Counted from the stretch's first letter, positions 1 to 10,734 are shown. The stretch: DNA of 64,000 nucleotides from Desulfosediminicola ganghwensis (GCF_005116675.2 NZ_CP050699.1:930001-994000); one strand, 5' to 3'. The notes: a model not told the origin generated them from the letters alone. Translations and numbers: made by a program.

Positions 1-2
1 TT

Positions 3-698
3 ATGAAACGAATTTCCTCTATCGTCGTTCCTGTTCTCATTCTTTGTCTTTTTGTCATTCCCTTCTCATATGCGAGTGTAATTATCGGCAAGGTCACACA
101 TGTGGCTGATGGTGATACCATAACCGTCCGGGATTCGCTGAACCAGAAACACAGAATTCGCCTTTACGGGATTGATTGCCCGGAGAGTGGCCAGGAGTTT
201 GGCCGGGAGGCAACCCGTTATGCCGCCCGACTGACTGCCGGTAAAAAGGCCGAAGTGATCAAGTATGATAAGGATCGGTATGGGCGTGTTGTCGGTGTGG
301 TGATGGTTGACGGGGTGAATGTCAATCAGCGTCTCATAGAACAGGGTTATGCCTGGAAATACGGAAGGTATTGCAAAGAGCCTTTTTGCCGGGATTGGCG
401 CAGGCTGGAAGAAAAAGCCAGAAATGAAAAAATCGGTCTCTGGAACGATGATACCGCGGTCGCGCCCTGGGACTGGCGCAGAAATAAACGGGATGGAAAA
501 TCTGGTGTTTCCAAATTTTTCAACCGTGTTGTAAGCAAAGGTGAGGCAAACCGAAGTTATAGCGGCAATGTGAACAGCCGGGTATTTCATGGTTCGGATT
601 GTAAACATTATGACTGCAAGAATTGCCTGGAGAGTTTTACTGATCGTAATCAGGCGAAGAATAAGGGCTACAAACCCTGTAAGATATGCTCGCCCTGA
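3..698 (+). CDS. Secreted thermonuclease-family (SNase-like) nuclease with C-terminal Cys-rich domain
   Basis: The 231-residue protein begins with a signal peptide (about residues 1-24) and should be exported. Residues 28-160 form a staphylococcal-nuclease fold: the segments RIRLYGIDCPESGQEFG and DKDRYGRVVGVV carry the Arg, Glu and Arg expected for the SNase active site, and TVADGDT-type residues precede them. The tail (about 195-231) has four cysteines in a CKHYDCKNC...CKIC arrangement, like the Ada-type zinc-binding tails often found on this family. Predicted role is extracellular or periplasmic cleavage of nucleic acid; substrate is not testable here. The start lies two bases from the window edge, so an upstream RBS cannot be checked. 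Next gene is on the same strand after 150 bp. Confidence 0.88.
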   Translation: MKRISSIVVPVLILCLFVIPFSYASVIIGKVTHVADGDTITVRDSLNQKHRIRLYGIDCPESGQEFGREATRYAARLTAGKKAEVIKYDKDRYGRVVGVVMVDGVNVNQRLIEQGYAWKYGRYCKEPFCRDWRRLEEKARNEKIGLWNDDTAVAPWDWRRNKRDGKSGVSKFFNRVVSKGEANRSYSGNVNSRVFHGSDCKHYDCKNCLESFTDRNQAKNKGYKPCKICSP

Positions 699-860
699 CC
701 GGGATGGCACAGGGTTATGGTGTTTAAATAGAGAAAGACTCTGTATTTTTCGGATGTATGCTGAATACGCCGCTCCAGCATGAACCGATGAGAATTTCAC
801 CTCACGTGTTTGTAACTGAATCGGCTAGAAATGTTTTTTTGACTTTATATGAGAGGGATT

Positions 861-1640
861 ATGTTATCAGCTGTGACCCATGTTCCATCACCCGCCCTGC
901 AGGATTGTGAGCTGACTTTTGTCGAAAGTGAACGTATCGATTATGAACAGGCAGTGCTTCAACACCGCAACTATTGCAAGATGCTTGAGCGCTGTGGGGT
1001 TCGCGTAATAATATTAGAGGAAAACAGCGTGCTTCCGGACAGTGTCTTTGTGGAGGATCCGGTTATCGTTTTTGATGAGGTTGCAGTTCTCACTTCCATG
1101 GGGGTTGAGTCACGCCGCAAGGAACGGGCCACCCTGAAAGAATTTTTCAGCCGCCATCGACGGGTTGAGGAAATTAATCTGCCCGCCAGGATAGAGGGTG
1201 GAGATGTGCTGAAGATCGGTAAACGGGTATTTGTCGGCGAATCGCCCCGAACGAATATCGCAGGTATCCGGGCCCTGGAGCACATTATTGCTGGTTATGG
1301 TTATAGCGTGACCCCGGTAAAAGTGTCTGGCTGTCTGCATCTTAAAACTGGTTGCACCGCCCTGGACGAGTCGACAATTATCATCAACCCTGCCTGGGTT
1401 GACAGCAGCGCTTTTGCTGAGTTTAAACATATCAATACCTTGCCCGGGGAACCGTTTGGGGCTAACGTGTTGCGTCTGAGTGGTAATGGCTCTGACACAC
1501 TGTGTATGAATGAGGCCTTTCCGCAAACTATCGATCTGGTTGGCTCTGGCGGGTATAGTCTGGTTACTACGGATATATCTGAGTTTGTAAAGGCCGAGGC
1601 GGGGCTTACCTGTATGAGTGTACCGTTTCTTGCAATGTGA
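861..1640 (+). CDS. Dimethylargininase-like guanidino-modifying enzyme (DDAH family)
   Basis: The product (259 residues from the chosen start) matches N(G),N(G)-dimethylarginine dimethylaminohydrolase over its length. Visible hallmarks are the Asp/Glu segment PDSVFVEDPVIVF, SRRKE, the EGGDVLKIGKRVFVGESPRTN loop, the catalytic-His segment CLHLKTGC, NPAWVD, and the C-terminal nucleophile segment KAEAGLTCMSVPF. These enzymes hydrolyse methylated arginine to citrulline and methylamines through a covalent Cys adduct; whether this one uses dimethylarginine, arginine or another guanidine is unknown. An ATG at 849 is in frame, but GAGAGG at 851-856 is well placed for the ATG at 861, so the shorter form is preferred. 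It is convergent, with a 27 bp gap, to the ATP-grasp fusion gene, suggesting a shared pathway by inference only. Confidence 0.88.
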   Translation: MLSAVTHVPSPALQDCELTFVESERIDYEQAVLQHRNYCKMLERCGVRVIILEENSVLPDSVFVEDPVIVFDEVAVLTSMGVESRRKERATLKEFFSRHRRVEEINLPARIEGGDVLKIGKRVFVGESPRTNIAGIRALEHIIAGYGYSVTPVKVSGCLHLKTGCTALDESTIIINPAWVDSSAFAEFKHINTLPGEPFGANVLRLSGNGSDTLCMNEAFPQTIDLVGSGGYSLVTTDISEFVKAEAGLTCMSVPFLAM

Positions 1641-1667
1641 GCTGATTTGGCCCCCTGCAGGATGCCC

Positions 1668-3818
1668 TTAATTCCCGTTTAGCAGCAATGTCAGTAGCAG
1701 CGCTCTGTCTATCACGCTTCGCCGTAAAATAAATTCAGATTTCAGACCATTGAACCCACCCATGGGGCCGAGTCCGTCTATTCGGGGGATATCTATGGGG
1801 ATATTACAGATATCCGCGGAGTTCCAGCGGTGCTCTTCGATGATCGTGCTGTCGATACTTTTAGAAATCCTCGATAAGCGGGAGAGTAGTTCTTTGCTCT
1901 GGTCACTGGCGGATAGTGGTTGACGGTTCATTCCACCTTCAAGTTGACTCTGTAAAATCTTTGTGAGCTTCCTTGGTAATGTTGTAATTTTTCGTATACG
2001 CTGATCGATTTTTTCGAAGTTCTCGACAGTATTGAACCTGACGCTGATTTTGGCTGAGCCGTATGCGGTTATCTTGAAGATATTGGAATGAAAATTGGCA
2101 CGGTAAGGGGCAATCACATTCTCTTGTTCACTGTCTCTGAGATCAAGTATTGAACTGATGGTCCCAAAGAACTGTTTAGAAGCTAAAGCAACATTTTCAG
2201 AGCAACTTGAATCAATCAGCCTCGAACTGTAGTGGTATGATGCCGATCCAGATCGGCTGGTTATGACGCTGCCATCGGTGCTTCCCCCATGCAGGCCGAT
2301 GACATGACGTGCTTTCAAGGCTTTCTGGGCAATGAGGTTTTTGGAAAACCTGCCGGACGCGGAAGAGTCTGTAATTACTAAAATACCTATTTTAATTTTC
2401 TTTAACGACTTGATAAAGCGGAGAGCCTGCAGCGCCGAGAGACAGGTAACAATACCTCCTTTATTCTCCCAGATGCCGGTGCCATAGAGTCGGTGTTCAG
2501 TGGCCCGATAACTTTCATGACGTTCCATTGGCACCGAGTCATCGACAGGCATGAGGAGCAGATAGTCAAGGTCATCCCCCATGGAGTTCGTCAGATACAT
2601 AAGATTGCCGACTTCAAATTGAGGGTAAATCTCACTGGTGAAATTCAGTTGCGCAAGATGACTTTTCAGAAATTCCGTGCACTTGTTGACGCCTTCGGTG
2701 TTCCGTGAATATGTGTTTGTATCTATGAGCTTTTCAAGCATTTCCTCGGTGTTTTGCTGGCGACCCCGCAAGAAGGTGCGCAGGCGGCTTGCCAGGGGTG
2801 ATTTTCTGGTTTTCTCATTGGGCAGGGAAGAAAGAAGCGGGGCGGAGAAGTAGCGCACAGTTGCGACGTCGAGCATTTTATTCACCAGTGAACAATAGTC
2901 GTAACCAGCAACTTTCGCGGCTGCCACATATGAGCCGCCTTGGCCGAGACTCGCCATTGAGTTGATCTCAAGCAGATAGATGTTGCCGCTGGCATCTACA
3001 CGGATATCCACCCGTGCAAAGTCTCTCAATTCAAGGGCGTGAAAGGCGCGACAGCTGAAGTCGGTAAGCTTGTCGGCGAATTCCTGCGGGATCTCTGCCG
3101 GGCAGATTTTGCGCCGCGGCTTTCTCTTTTTGTCATCTTCAGTCTGGATCGCGTCCGGGTCTCCCTCAAGGTCAAACTCCAGAACAGGGAATGCCTCGGC
3201 GGGTGAATTTCCCAGCAAGCCAACAGCAAACTCCCTGCCAGGTATAAACTGCTCCACGAGGGCCTGTTGCTGGTATTCGGTGACAATAAAATGTATGGAT
3301 TCCCGTAATGCGTTTTCATCATAGACGACTTTCAGGCCGAATGAGACGCTCTCCATTTTGGGTTTTACAATTACTGGATATCTGACGTCGGATAGAACTT
3401 CGCTGGATGAACTAAAAACCCAGAAATCGGGTGTGGGGAGTCCTTTGTTTTGCCAAACCACCTTGGTTATTACTTTGTCAAGCGCGAGCGCATGGCCTGA
3501 TGGAGTCGATCCGACATATGGTATTCCAAGCATTTCAAGCATTGAAGGGAGATGGGTGTATCGGCTTTCGCCCTGAATGCCGTAGGCCATATTGAAGACC
3601 ATCCCTATCTGTTCGCCATTAATGGTGCGTGGCATAAAGTTCTGCAGTCGCTCTATAACGTACATATTGCCGTCTATGATCGCCGTATCATGACCGGCAA
3701 GTTCAAGACAGTGAGCTACGTTTTTAACATTTTTCTGGGAATAGAATTCCTTGTTCTGCATGCCAAATTTATTCAGCACGCCGGTAAGGTCCATATTGTA
3801 TATAATTGCTACTTTCAT
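1668..3818 (-). CDS. ATP-grasp ligase (D-Ala-D-Ala ligase-like) fused to a degenerate M20/carboxypeptidase-G2-like domain
   Basis: This is a 716-residue two-domain protein. Residues 1-340 form a D-Ala-D-Ala-ligase-type ATP-grasp: VIVKPK (about 149-154) supplies an ATP-binding Lys, EQFIPGREFAVGLLG follows, and FARVDIR...LLEINSMAS (about 270-290) supplies the Mg-binding Asp/Glu/Asn. Residues about 350-716 align with M20 peptidases of the CPG2 type, but the metal site is lost: the HMDTV-type strand reads PVDDSV (about 418), ADDKGG reads WENKGG (about 450), DEE reads DSS (about 482), and the C-terminal GGG-His segment reads GGFN (about 685). The first half probably ligates a carboxylate to an amine using ATP; the second half may bind substrate or hold a partner. 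GGAGAAG lies before the ATG. It follows the glutaminase gene by 22 bp in one operon. The real reaction is unknown. Confidence 0.85.
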   Translation of the reverse strand: MKVAIIYNMDLTGVLNKFGMQNKEFYSQKNVKNVAHCLELAGHDTAIIDGNMYVIERLQNFMPRTINGEQIGMVFNMAYGIQGESRYTHLPSMLEMLGIPYVGSTPSGHALALDKVITKVVWQNKGLPTPDFWVFSSSSEVLSDVRYPVIVKPKMESVSFGLKVVYDENALRESIHFIVTEYQQQALVEQFIPGREFAVGLLGNSPAEAFPVLEFDLEGDPDAIQTEDDKKRKPRRKICPAEIPQEFADKLTDFSCRAFHALELRDFARVDIRVDASGNIYLLEINSMASLGQGGSYVAAAKVAGYDYCSLVNKMLDVATVRYFSAPLLSSLPNEKTRKSPLASRLRTFLRGRQQNTEEMLEKLIDTNTYSRNTEGVNKCTEFLKSHLAQLNFTSEIYPQFEVGNLMYLTNSMGDDLDYLLLMPVDDSVPMERHESYRATEHRLYGTGIWENKGGIVTCLSALQALRFIKSLKKIKIGILVITDSSASGRFSKNLIAQKALKARHVIGLHGGSTDGSVITSRSGSASYHYSSRLIDSSCSENVALASKQFFGTISSILDLRDSEQENVIAPYRANFHSNIFKITAYGSAKISVRFNTVENFEKIDQRIRKITTLPRKLTKILQSQLEGGMNRQPLSASDQSKELLSRLSRISKSIDSTIIEEHRWNSADICNIPIDIPRIDGLGPMGGFNGLKSEFILRRSVIDRALLLTLLLNGN

Positions 3819-3840
3819 TTGCTCTTCTCCAACGCCAGGG

Positions 3841-4416
3841 TTATGCAGGCACCCCGCACATCTTAAGAAAATTCCTCACCATGCGGAGGCCAGGTACTCC
3901 TGAAACTTCCGGGTGAGATTGGAAACCGTAAATGGGTTTTTCCTTATGCCGAATTATTTCGTTGGGAGTCGTGTCTGACTCAGCCAGGGCGATAAAATCC
4001 GGGGAGATCTCAGAGACGTGATAGGAGTGTCTTTTGATCAGACTGATCTCTGTTGTGCCCAATCCTTCGAATATCGGGTCGTCGTGGATGATTCGGATGG
4101 TCTCCTTTTTCTGGAGGTATTTTTCCAGCTTTTTTATTCGCCCCCGGTATGCCGCCGCGATTATCTCATGGCCCAGGCAAAAGCCGATTGTTGGTACGTC
4201 AAAGTTCATAAGGGCCACAAAATTGGTGGTGAGGTTCAGGGGTTCGTATGGATTGCCTTTGCCACCTGAGAGAATGATCCCATCGATCTCGGTTTTCGCA
4301 GAAAGCGTTATGGGTTGATTATGATCAAAAAACACATAGTCAAAGTCTTGTTCAGAGAGATATTGTCGTTTGAATTTCTTAATGAAGCTTGATTGGTTGT
4401 CGATTATGAGGATCAT
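3841..4416 (-). CDS. Stand-alone class I glutamine amidotransferase domain protein
   Basis: The protein (191 residues from the preferred start) is a class I GATase like TrpG/PabA/GuaA-N. The nucleophile elbow GFCLGHE holds Cys80 and the catalytic His/Glu pair is in FQSHPEVSG (His169, Glu171); ILSGGKGNP resembles the usual oxyanion-hole strand. Such domains hydrolyse glutamine and pass ammonia to a partner synthase. Here no chorismate or GMP synthase adjoins it; the next gene, 22 bp downstream, is the ATP-grasp fusion, so ammonia delivery to that ligase, or hydrolysis of a gamma-glutamyl compound, are the two obvious ideas (inference). An in-frame ATG at 4431 exists, but AAGGGA is spaced for the ATG at 4416. 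Confidence 0.85.
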   Translation of the reverse strand: MILIIDNQSSFIKKFKRQYLSEQDFDYVFFDHNQPITLSAKTEIDGIILSGGKGNPYEPLNLTTNFVALMNFDVPTIGFCLGHEIIAAAYRGRIKKLEKYLQKKETIRIIHDDPIFEGLGTTEISLIKRHSYHVSEISPDFIALAESDTTPNEIIRHKEKPIYGFQSHPEVSGVPGLRMVRNFLKMCGVPA

Positions 4417-6365
<1,949 letters not shown>

Positions 6366-6520
6366 TAAGAACTCTGTGCCGGGCCGGACGAGAGCGGGCT
6401 ACGTAGAGGGATGTACAAAAGAGACCTTGCCCATTTTCGCTTGTGCTGGGATGACCTGCACGGGAGAGAAGGGTCATCATCACCAGTTTTTTGGGAGCCT
6501 TTTCATCAATGTTGTCTGTC

Positions 6521-6640
6521 TCAGCCATTGTCACTATTGGCGAGTATTTCCAGGATCCTGCGATTGAGCTCTTCAAGTGAGTTTTCTTGCACAACTTCGG
6601 CAAGAGCAGTTCCGATACTAATGATTCCTAGTGAAAGGCT
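6521..6640 (-). pseudogene. Possible C-terminal relic of a lost gene
   Basis: One minus-strand frame reads coding-like amphipathic sequence (...GTALAEVVQENSLEELNRRILEILANSDNG, then stop) with no start codon and an upstream in-frame stop. I read it as a short remnant of a decayed gene; family not recognised. Confidence 0.25.
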
Positions 6641-7010
6641 GCCCTAACAACAATGGGCCTCTAACCTTATGGTTGAAGATTTATGCAAGGGTAATCAGCA
6701 AAATTGCATGGGAAATTCTGGAATTGCTATTGTGGTAAAGCGCAGAGTGATGGCGTTTAGGCCGGGGCCAATCAGTCACAGGGAACTGTTTTCGAAGACA
6801 GAAATAGTGATGATCAATAGTAGTGTGGTGAGCGCGGAATAGCCGGGGTAATAGTTTCCAATGGCAGCGCCGCGGCTCCAGCAAGTCTGAAAGAAGGTGT
6901 ACACACCGCAATGATCGCCACAACTGATCTCCATGGCAGGAGTTGAGTGGAGAACATCACCTTTAAAGTACGCGATCAACGTCCACCTGCGATTTTTCAG
7001 ACAGAGCCCT

Positions 7011-7313
7011 TTAACTCATTGATGCAGGAAATGTGAAGAAGCTCACAATCTCCCCCGGTGCCACTGTCCGCGCTGTCTTCAAGTGCTTATGTACCACGGG
7101 TGCCATTTTCTCCTGAAACGGTGATATATACGGTTTAAAATGGGTTGTAACTATATCTTTTTCGGTGAAAATCGACCTGTCCTGACAAAAAATAACATCG
7201 TAATATTTTTCAGGACGGGTATTATGGTACTCGGAATCGGGCATGGGTGAGTCGAATTTGCGGTTCTTGTGGAAAAAGGTGTAGATTAACAAGATTGTAC
7301 TTTTTTCCCGCAA
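7011..7313 (-). CDS. Hypothetical protein, doubtful
   Basis: A 100-codon open frame from a TTG (or a shorter version from the ATG at about 7243) in an otherwise empty 1.2 kb stretch between the glucosidase and moeA. The composition is protein-like (PDSEYHNTRPEKYYDVIFCQDRS) but there is no clear RBS, no recognised domain and no partner gene. It may be a relic or chance. Confidence 0.25.
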   Translation of the reverse strand: MREKSTILLIYTFFHKNRKFDSPMPDSEYHNTRPEKYYDVIFCQDRSIFTEKDIVTTHFKPYISPFQEKMAPVVHKHLKTARTVAPGEIVSFFTFPASMS

Positions 7314-7382
7314 TCAACTGTACGTGGAGTTTAGCAGGGCAGTGTAGGGGACGGTAATCCTGCAAAATGCTATGCGGGAAAG

Positions 7383-7421
7383 CGGAAGACCAGGTGAGGT
7401 TCGCCTGGTCTTCCGTCTTTT
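7383..7421 (+). terminator. Strong Rho-independent terminator with no obvious gene upstream
   Basis: A perfect 12 bp stem (CGGAAGACCAGG at 7383-7394 with CCTGGTCTTCCG at 7404-7415) and a 9-base loop are followed by TCTTTT. The T-run marks plus-strand termination. The nearest plus-strand gene ends 1 kb upstream, so the transcript it ends is unknown. Confidence 0.75.
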
Positions 7422-7593
7422 AAAGGCTGCCTCACATCTTATTGCTGTTCATTCCAGATCACTTTCTCATTTTTTCAAATAGAATCAATTTCAAATCCCT
7501 AAAACCTGACAGGCGTACGGCATCTGCCCGATCTCGTTTCGCCTATTGTAGCACCAACCACGCCCACCACCAGATAGGCATTTTGATATAACT

Positions 7594-8808
7594 TTACGGC
7601 TCGCCGACAGTTGACGAAAAGGGTGCTAAGGTAAGTTGAACGGCAATTGGTTCACCTTTTTCAAAAGATGCGCGGTCGGCAGGAATGATCAGGTAGCAAC
7701 ACGGTGGCATAAGTTTGCTGGCTTCTTTCACTTCGCATCTGCCGTTATTGAAAGAGAGTATGCCACCTTTCAATTGCATTACTCCGGGCCGTTTAACAGC
7801 AAAGTCATGGGTGAGGTGGGCCTGGATCGTAATGGGATAATGCTTTACAATACCCTGCATTTGCAAGAGCGCCGGACCGACGATACAATTCATCAGGGCC
7901 CGAACGGCGGTCGGTGGTCCAGGCAGGCCGAAGAAGAGAGTGCGTGCCAGGGTGCCGCAGAGGGTGGCTTTGCCGGGGCGGAGGTCCAGCCCGTTATAGA
8001 GTACATCGCCACCGGTATTTATAAACGCCTGTTCTATAAGGTCATACTTTCCGGGACCCATGCCGCCGGTGCTGATCACCAGATCATAGCGATCGTAGGA
8101 GAGTTTGTCGATGATGGCCGCAAGTTTATCCGCCGAATCATGCACTGTGCCAAGATAGGCAGGAACAGCGCCAAACTGACGGATAAGGCCATCAAGCAGG
8201 TAACGATTTGAAGAGACCTTAAGCCCGGGATGCAGCTCCTGAGGGGTGTCGACCAGTTCACTGCCGGTGCAGAGATAGCCGACCCTGGGCCGGTTGTATA
8301 CTTCAATATCCTCACAACCCACAGCTGCCAATGTACTGATATGATCAGGCAAGAGTACGGTCCCCGCCTGGACGACTTCAGCCCCGGCTGCAATCTCCGA
8401 ACCCTGCTCCTGAATGAAGGTGTTGCGGCGTTTGAGCGCGGCAAGAGGGACTTCGATCCCTCTTGAAGTCTCGACACAGTCTTCCTGAGGCAGTACCCGT
8501 GTTCCACCTTTGGGCACCATGCCGCCGGTCATGATTCGTGAGGCTTTCTCAGGTTCCAGCGAGGGCGGTGCAATTCTTCCTGCGGGGATCATACCTGAAA
8601 CCGGGAAAAAAACAGTCTCGCCAACGTGTTGTCCATAATCACCGATAACGTAGCCATCCCGAAGTGATTGCCTGAACTCCGGTTGTGGAACAATGGCCTT
8701 GTGCAAAGAGGCGGTAACCCGTGCCAGAGCGGCCTCAAGAGAGACACGTTCACTGCCGAGCGTGTTAATTTTACAGGCTATTAGCTGCTGACACGACTGG
8801 AAATCCAT
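7594..8808 (-). CDS. moeA: Molybdopterin molybdenumtransferase MoeA homologue
   Basis: The protein (404 residues from ATG 8808; GTG at 8823 is an alternative) has MoeA architecture: an N-terminal region with QSLRDGYVIGDYG, keeping the DGY of the usual SAMDGYA motif, a central MoCF-biosynthesis domain with LCTGSELVDTP and ISTGGMGPGKYDLI, then FFGLPGPPTAVRAL and a C-terminal beta domain. MoeA inserts molybdate or tungstate into adenylated molybdopterin. The consensus TTGGVS and GLPGNP motifs are altered here (TGGMGPGK, GLPGPP), so this may be a specialised paralogue. No other mo-cofactor gene is nearby and it looks monocistronic. Confidence 0.85.
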   Translation of the reverse strand: MDFQSCQQLIACKINTLGSERVSLEAALARVTASLHKAIVPQPEFRQSLRDGYVIGDYGQHVGETVFFPVSGMIPAGRIAPPSLEPEKASRIMTGGMVPKGGTRVLPQEDCVETSRGIEVPLAALKRRNTFIQEQGSEIAAGAEVVQAGTVLLPDHISTLAAVGCEDIEVYNRPRVGYLCTGSELVDTPQELHPGLKVSSNRYLLDGLIRQFGAVPAYLGTVHDSADKLAAIIDKLSYDRYDLVISTGGMGPGKYDLIEQAFINTGGDVLYNGLDLRPGKATLCGTLARTLFFGLPGPPTAVRALMNCIVGPALLQMQGIVKHYPITIQAHLTHDFAVKRPGVMQLKGGILSFNNGRCEVKEASKLMPPCCYLIIPADRASFEKGEPIAVQLTLAPFSSTVGEP

Positions 8809-8869
8809 AGTAGGCTGCTCCACTGACTTCGGCTACTTTTTTATCGAGGTTGTATATCGATAGCCTGAA

Positions 8870-9094
8870 ATGGCTAACAGATTTTTGTGCATCATACCCA
8901 GATTGGCAGTGGTACGAAACAGCCATTATCTGCCGGCCACTCGAAAAGAGAGCGAAGTTCTTCTTCCAGTAAAGGATATGACCGAGGCCGTTCGTTCGTT
9001 TATCGGCGAAAGCTACAACGATATCAATTGCTATGAGCTGCTGGTCAAGGGACTGCGGCAAATGGATATTCAGTATGGCTGGAATCGTCGGTAG
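8870..9094 (+). pseudogene. Truncated N-terminal fragment, possibly of an NlpC/P60-like protein
   Basis: A 74-codon frame ends abruptly at TAG. Its second half (VRSFIGESYNDINCYELLVKGL) recalls the N-terminal Cys-helix of NlpC/P60 cysteine peptidases, which are normally at least twice as long. No continuation is visible in other frames downstream. Remnant status and family are tentative. Confidence 0.3.
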
Positions 9095-9370
9095 TGACCC
9101 TGGGTAGACTCGAGCCCTCGCGTATCGTTGCTCAATGTGACCCTGCTGCGCGAAGCTTTTCGAACAACCCGTTCAAAGGCGGGGGCTGATTGAGCCAGGC
9201 GCGAAACTATCCTGTCCAATACATTGATTATTCAGGAAAAAAACTACTAAAGAATCTAAGTGGGTTGAGAGGCCTGGGGCGGTGTTGTAACAATTTGTAA
9301 AGATTGTAATAATCGTAATTCAAGTGTGTTGGTCAGACCCTTACCGGTGCTTCCTGTTCCTCGAATTATA

Positions 9371-9398
9371 TTGCAAAAACCATACGTTATCGTATAAA
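9371..9398 (+). promoter_or_regulatory. Sigma-70-like promoter for the binding-protein gene
   Basis: TTGCAA (9371-9376) and TATAAA (9393-9398) are separated by 16 bp, about 105 bases upstream of the binding-protein start. Match by eye only. Confidence 0.4.
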
Positions 9399-9504
9399 AG
9401 GAATCTTGGCATTTAAGGATTTTATATACCAGGTACGCGAGCTGTCACTGGTTCTCGTCAGGTGAAGATTTCCAGTTGTGATGAAGGAAAAACGGAGAGA
9501 AATC

Positions 9505-10680
9505 ATGTCCCTCAGAAAGTTTGGAAAGATCAAGAGTATTTTCAGCGCACTTGCTCTGTCATTATTGGTGACCGGAGCTCAGGCAGCTGAGACCATCAAG
9601 ATAGGTATCAACCTGCCGCTCAGCGGGGGGATGAAGAATCTTGGAAGCAACAGCCTTGAAGGTGCGAAAATTGCGAAAGATGAAGTTAATGCGCAGGGGG
9701 GACTGCTCATAGGTGACAAGCGTTATCTGGTTGAATTTGTGGAGGGGGACAACCAGTCGAATGTGGAGGTGGCAGTACGTGAAGCGCTTTCCCAGATAAG
9801 CGGTGAGAATGTATTGGGTATCGTCGGTCCCATTATCAGTTCCATAGCTATCCCTGTCGGCGGTATCAGCGAATCGTTCAAAATTTCCATGATTTCTCCT
9901 ACTTCCACAAATCCGAGAACCACCCAGAAGAGACCGTTTGTTTTTCGCGCCTGCTTCCTTGACGATTTTCAGGGTGAAGTGATGGCACGGTTTGCGACCA
10001 GGGACCTGAAGGCTGAGAAAGCCGCGGTACTTTTTGACTTTGATAACGCATACCCCAAAGGGTTAGCAGAGTTTTTCAAGCTTTCTTTTGAGAAGGAAAA
10101 AGGTGAAGGTTCGGTTGTTTTTGAAAGTTGGGAAAGCGATGCGAGCGACCTCTCCAAGCAGATAGCCCGGATAGTTGAATCTGATGCGGATGTGCTTTTT
10201 GTTCCGCAATACTCCAGTGAGTTGCCCAACATCTTTAAACAGCTCGAGGCAGGTGGTTGGAGTAAGCCTGTGCTGGGCGGTGACGCCTGGGAAGCATCTG
10301 ATCTTCTAGAGATATGTGGAGAATCCTGTAAAGGGCAATACTTCAGCTCTCACTTTGCAGCACTTGGTGCCAAAGGAATTGCCGGGGACTTCGTCAAGAA
10401 ATTTAATGAGGTGAATGGCTCAACGCCTACCGCGTTCGGCGGCCTGGGCTACGATTCCGCCAAACTGTTAATGGAGGCGATCTCAAGAATAGATGGTTTC
10501 AGCGGTAATCTTTTTATCGATCGCGCCAAGATCAAGGAGCAGATGGCGGCTATAAAAGATTTCCAAGGGGTCTCGGGTGTGATCAATATGAACCCAAGTG
10601 GTGACCCGCTGAAAGGTGCCGTTATTATCCGCATCACCGATACCGGTGAGTTTGAGTCCTACACCACTGTGAATCCGTAA
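9505..10680 (+). CDS. LivK-type periplasmic amino-acid-binding protein
   Basis: This 391-residue protein has a signal peptide ending near TGAQA-AE, then a type I periplasmic binding fold: ETIKIGINLPLSGGMKNLGSNSLEGAKIAKDEVNAQ at the N-terminus and a VLGIVGPIISSIAIPVGGISES loop are typical of branched-chain amino acid and amide ABC receptors. It should bind a small ligand in the periplasm. No permease or ATPase gene adjoins it, so it is an orphan receptor that may feed a transporter elsewhere or a sensor. GGAGAG lies 7-8 bases before ATG 9505, which is preferred over the upstream in-frame starts at 9478-9481. An intrinsic terminator is not obvious after it. Confidence 0.88.
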   Translation: MSLRKFGKIKSIFSALALSLLVTGAQAAETIKIGINLPLSGGMKNLGSNSLEGAKIAKDEVNAQGGLLIGDKRYLVEFVEGDNQSNVEVAVREALSQISGENVLGIVGPIISSIAIPVGGISESFKISMISPTSTNPRTTQKRPFVFRACFLDDFQGEVMARFATRDLKAEKAAVLFDFDNAYPKGLAEFFKLSFEKEKGEGSVVFESWESDASDLSKQIARIVESDADVLFVPQYSSELPNIFKQLEAGGWSKPVLGGDAWEASDLLEICGESCKGQYFSSHFAALGAKGIAGDFVKKFNEVNGSTPTAFGGLGYDSAKLLMEAISRIDGFSGNLFIDRAKIKEQMAAIKDFQGVSGVINMNPSGDPLKGAVIIRITDTGEFESYTTVNP

Positions 10681-10734
10681 CGCACAAAAACAACAGGGGT
10701 CAGATCTTTCAGATGGACTCGATAAAACTAAGTG

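Noticed and set aside
66-800. Long minus-strand frame over the nuclease gene
   Set aside because: Shadow of the plus-strand gene, which has signal peptide and SNase motifs.
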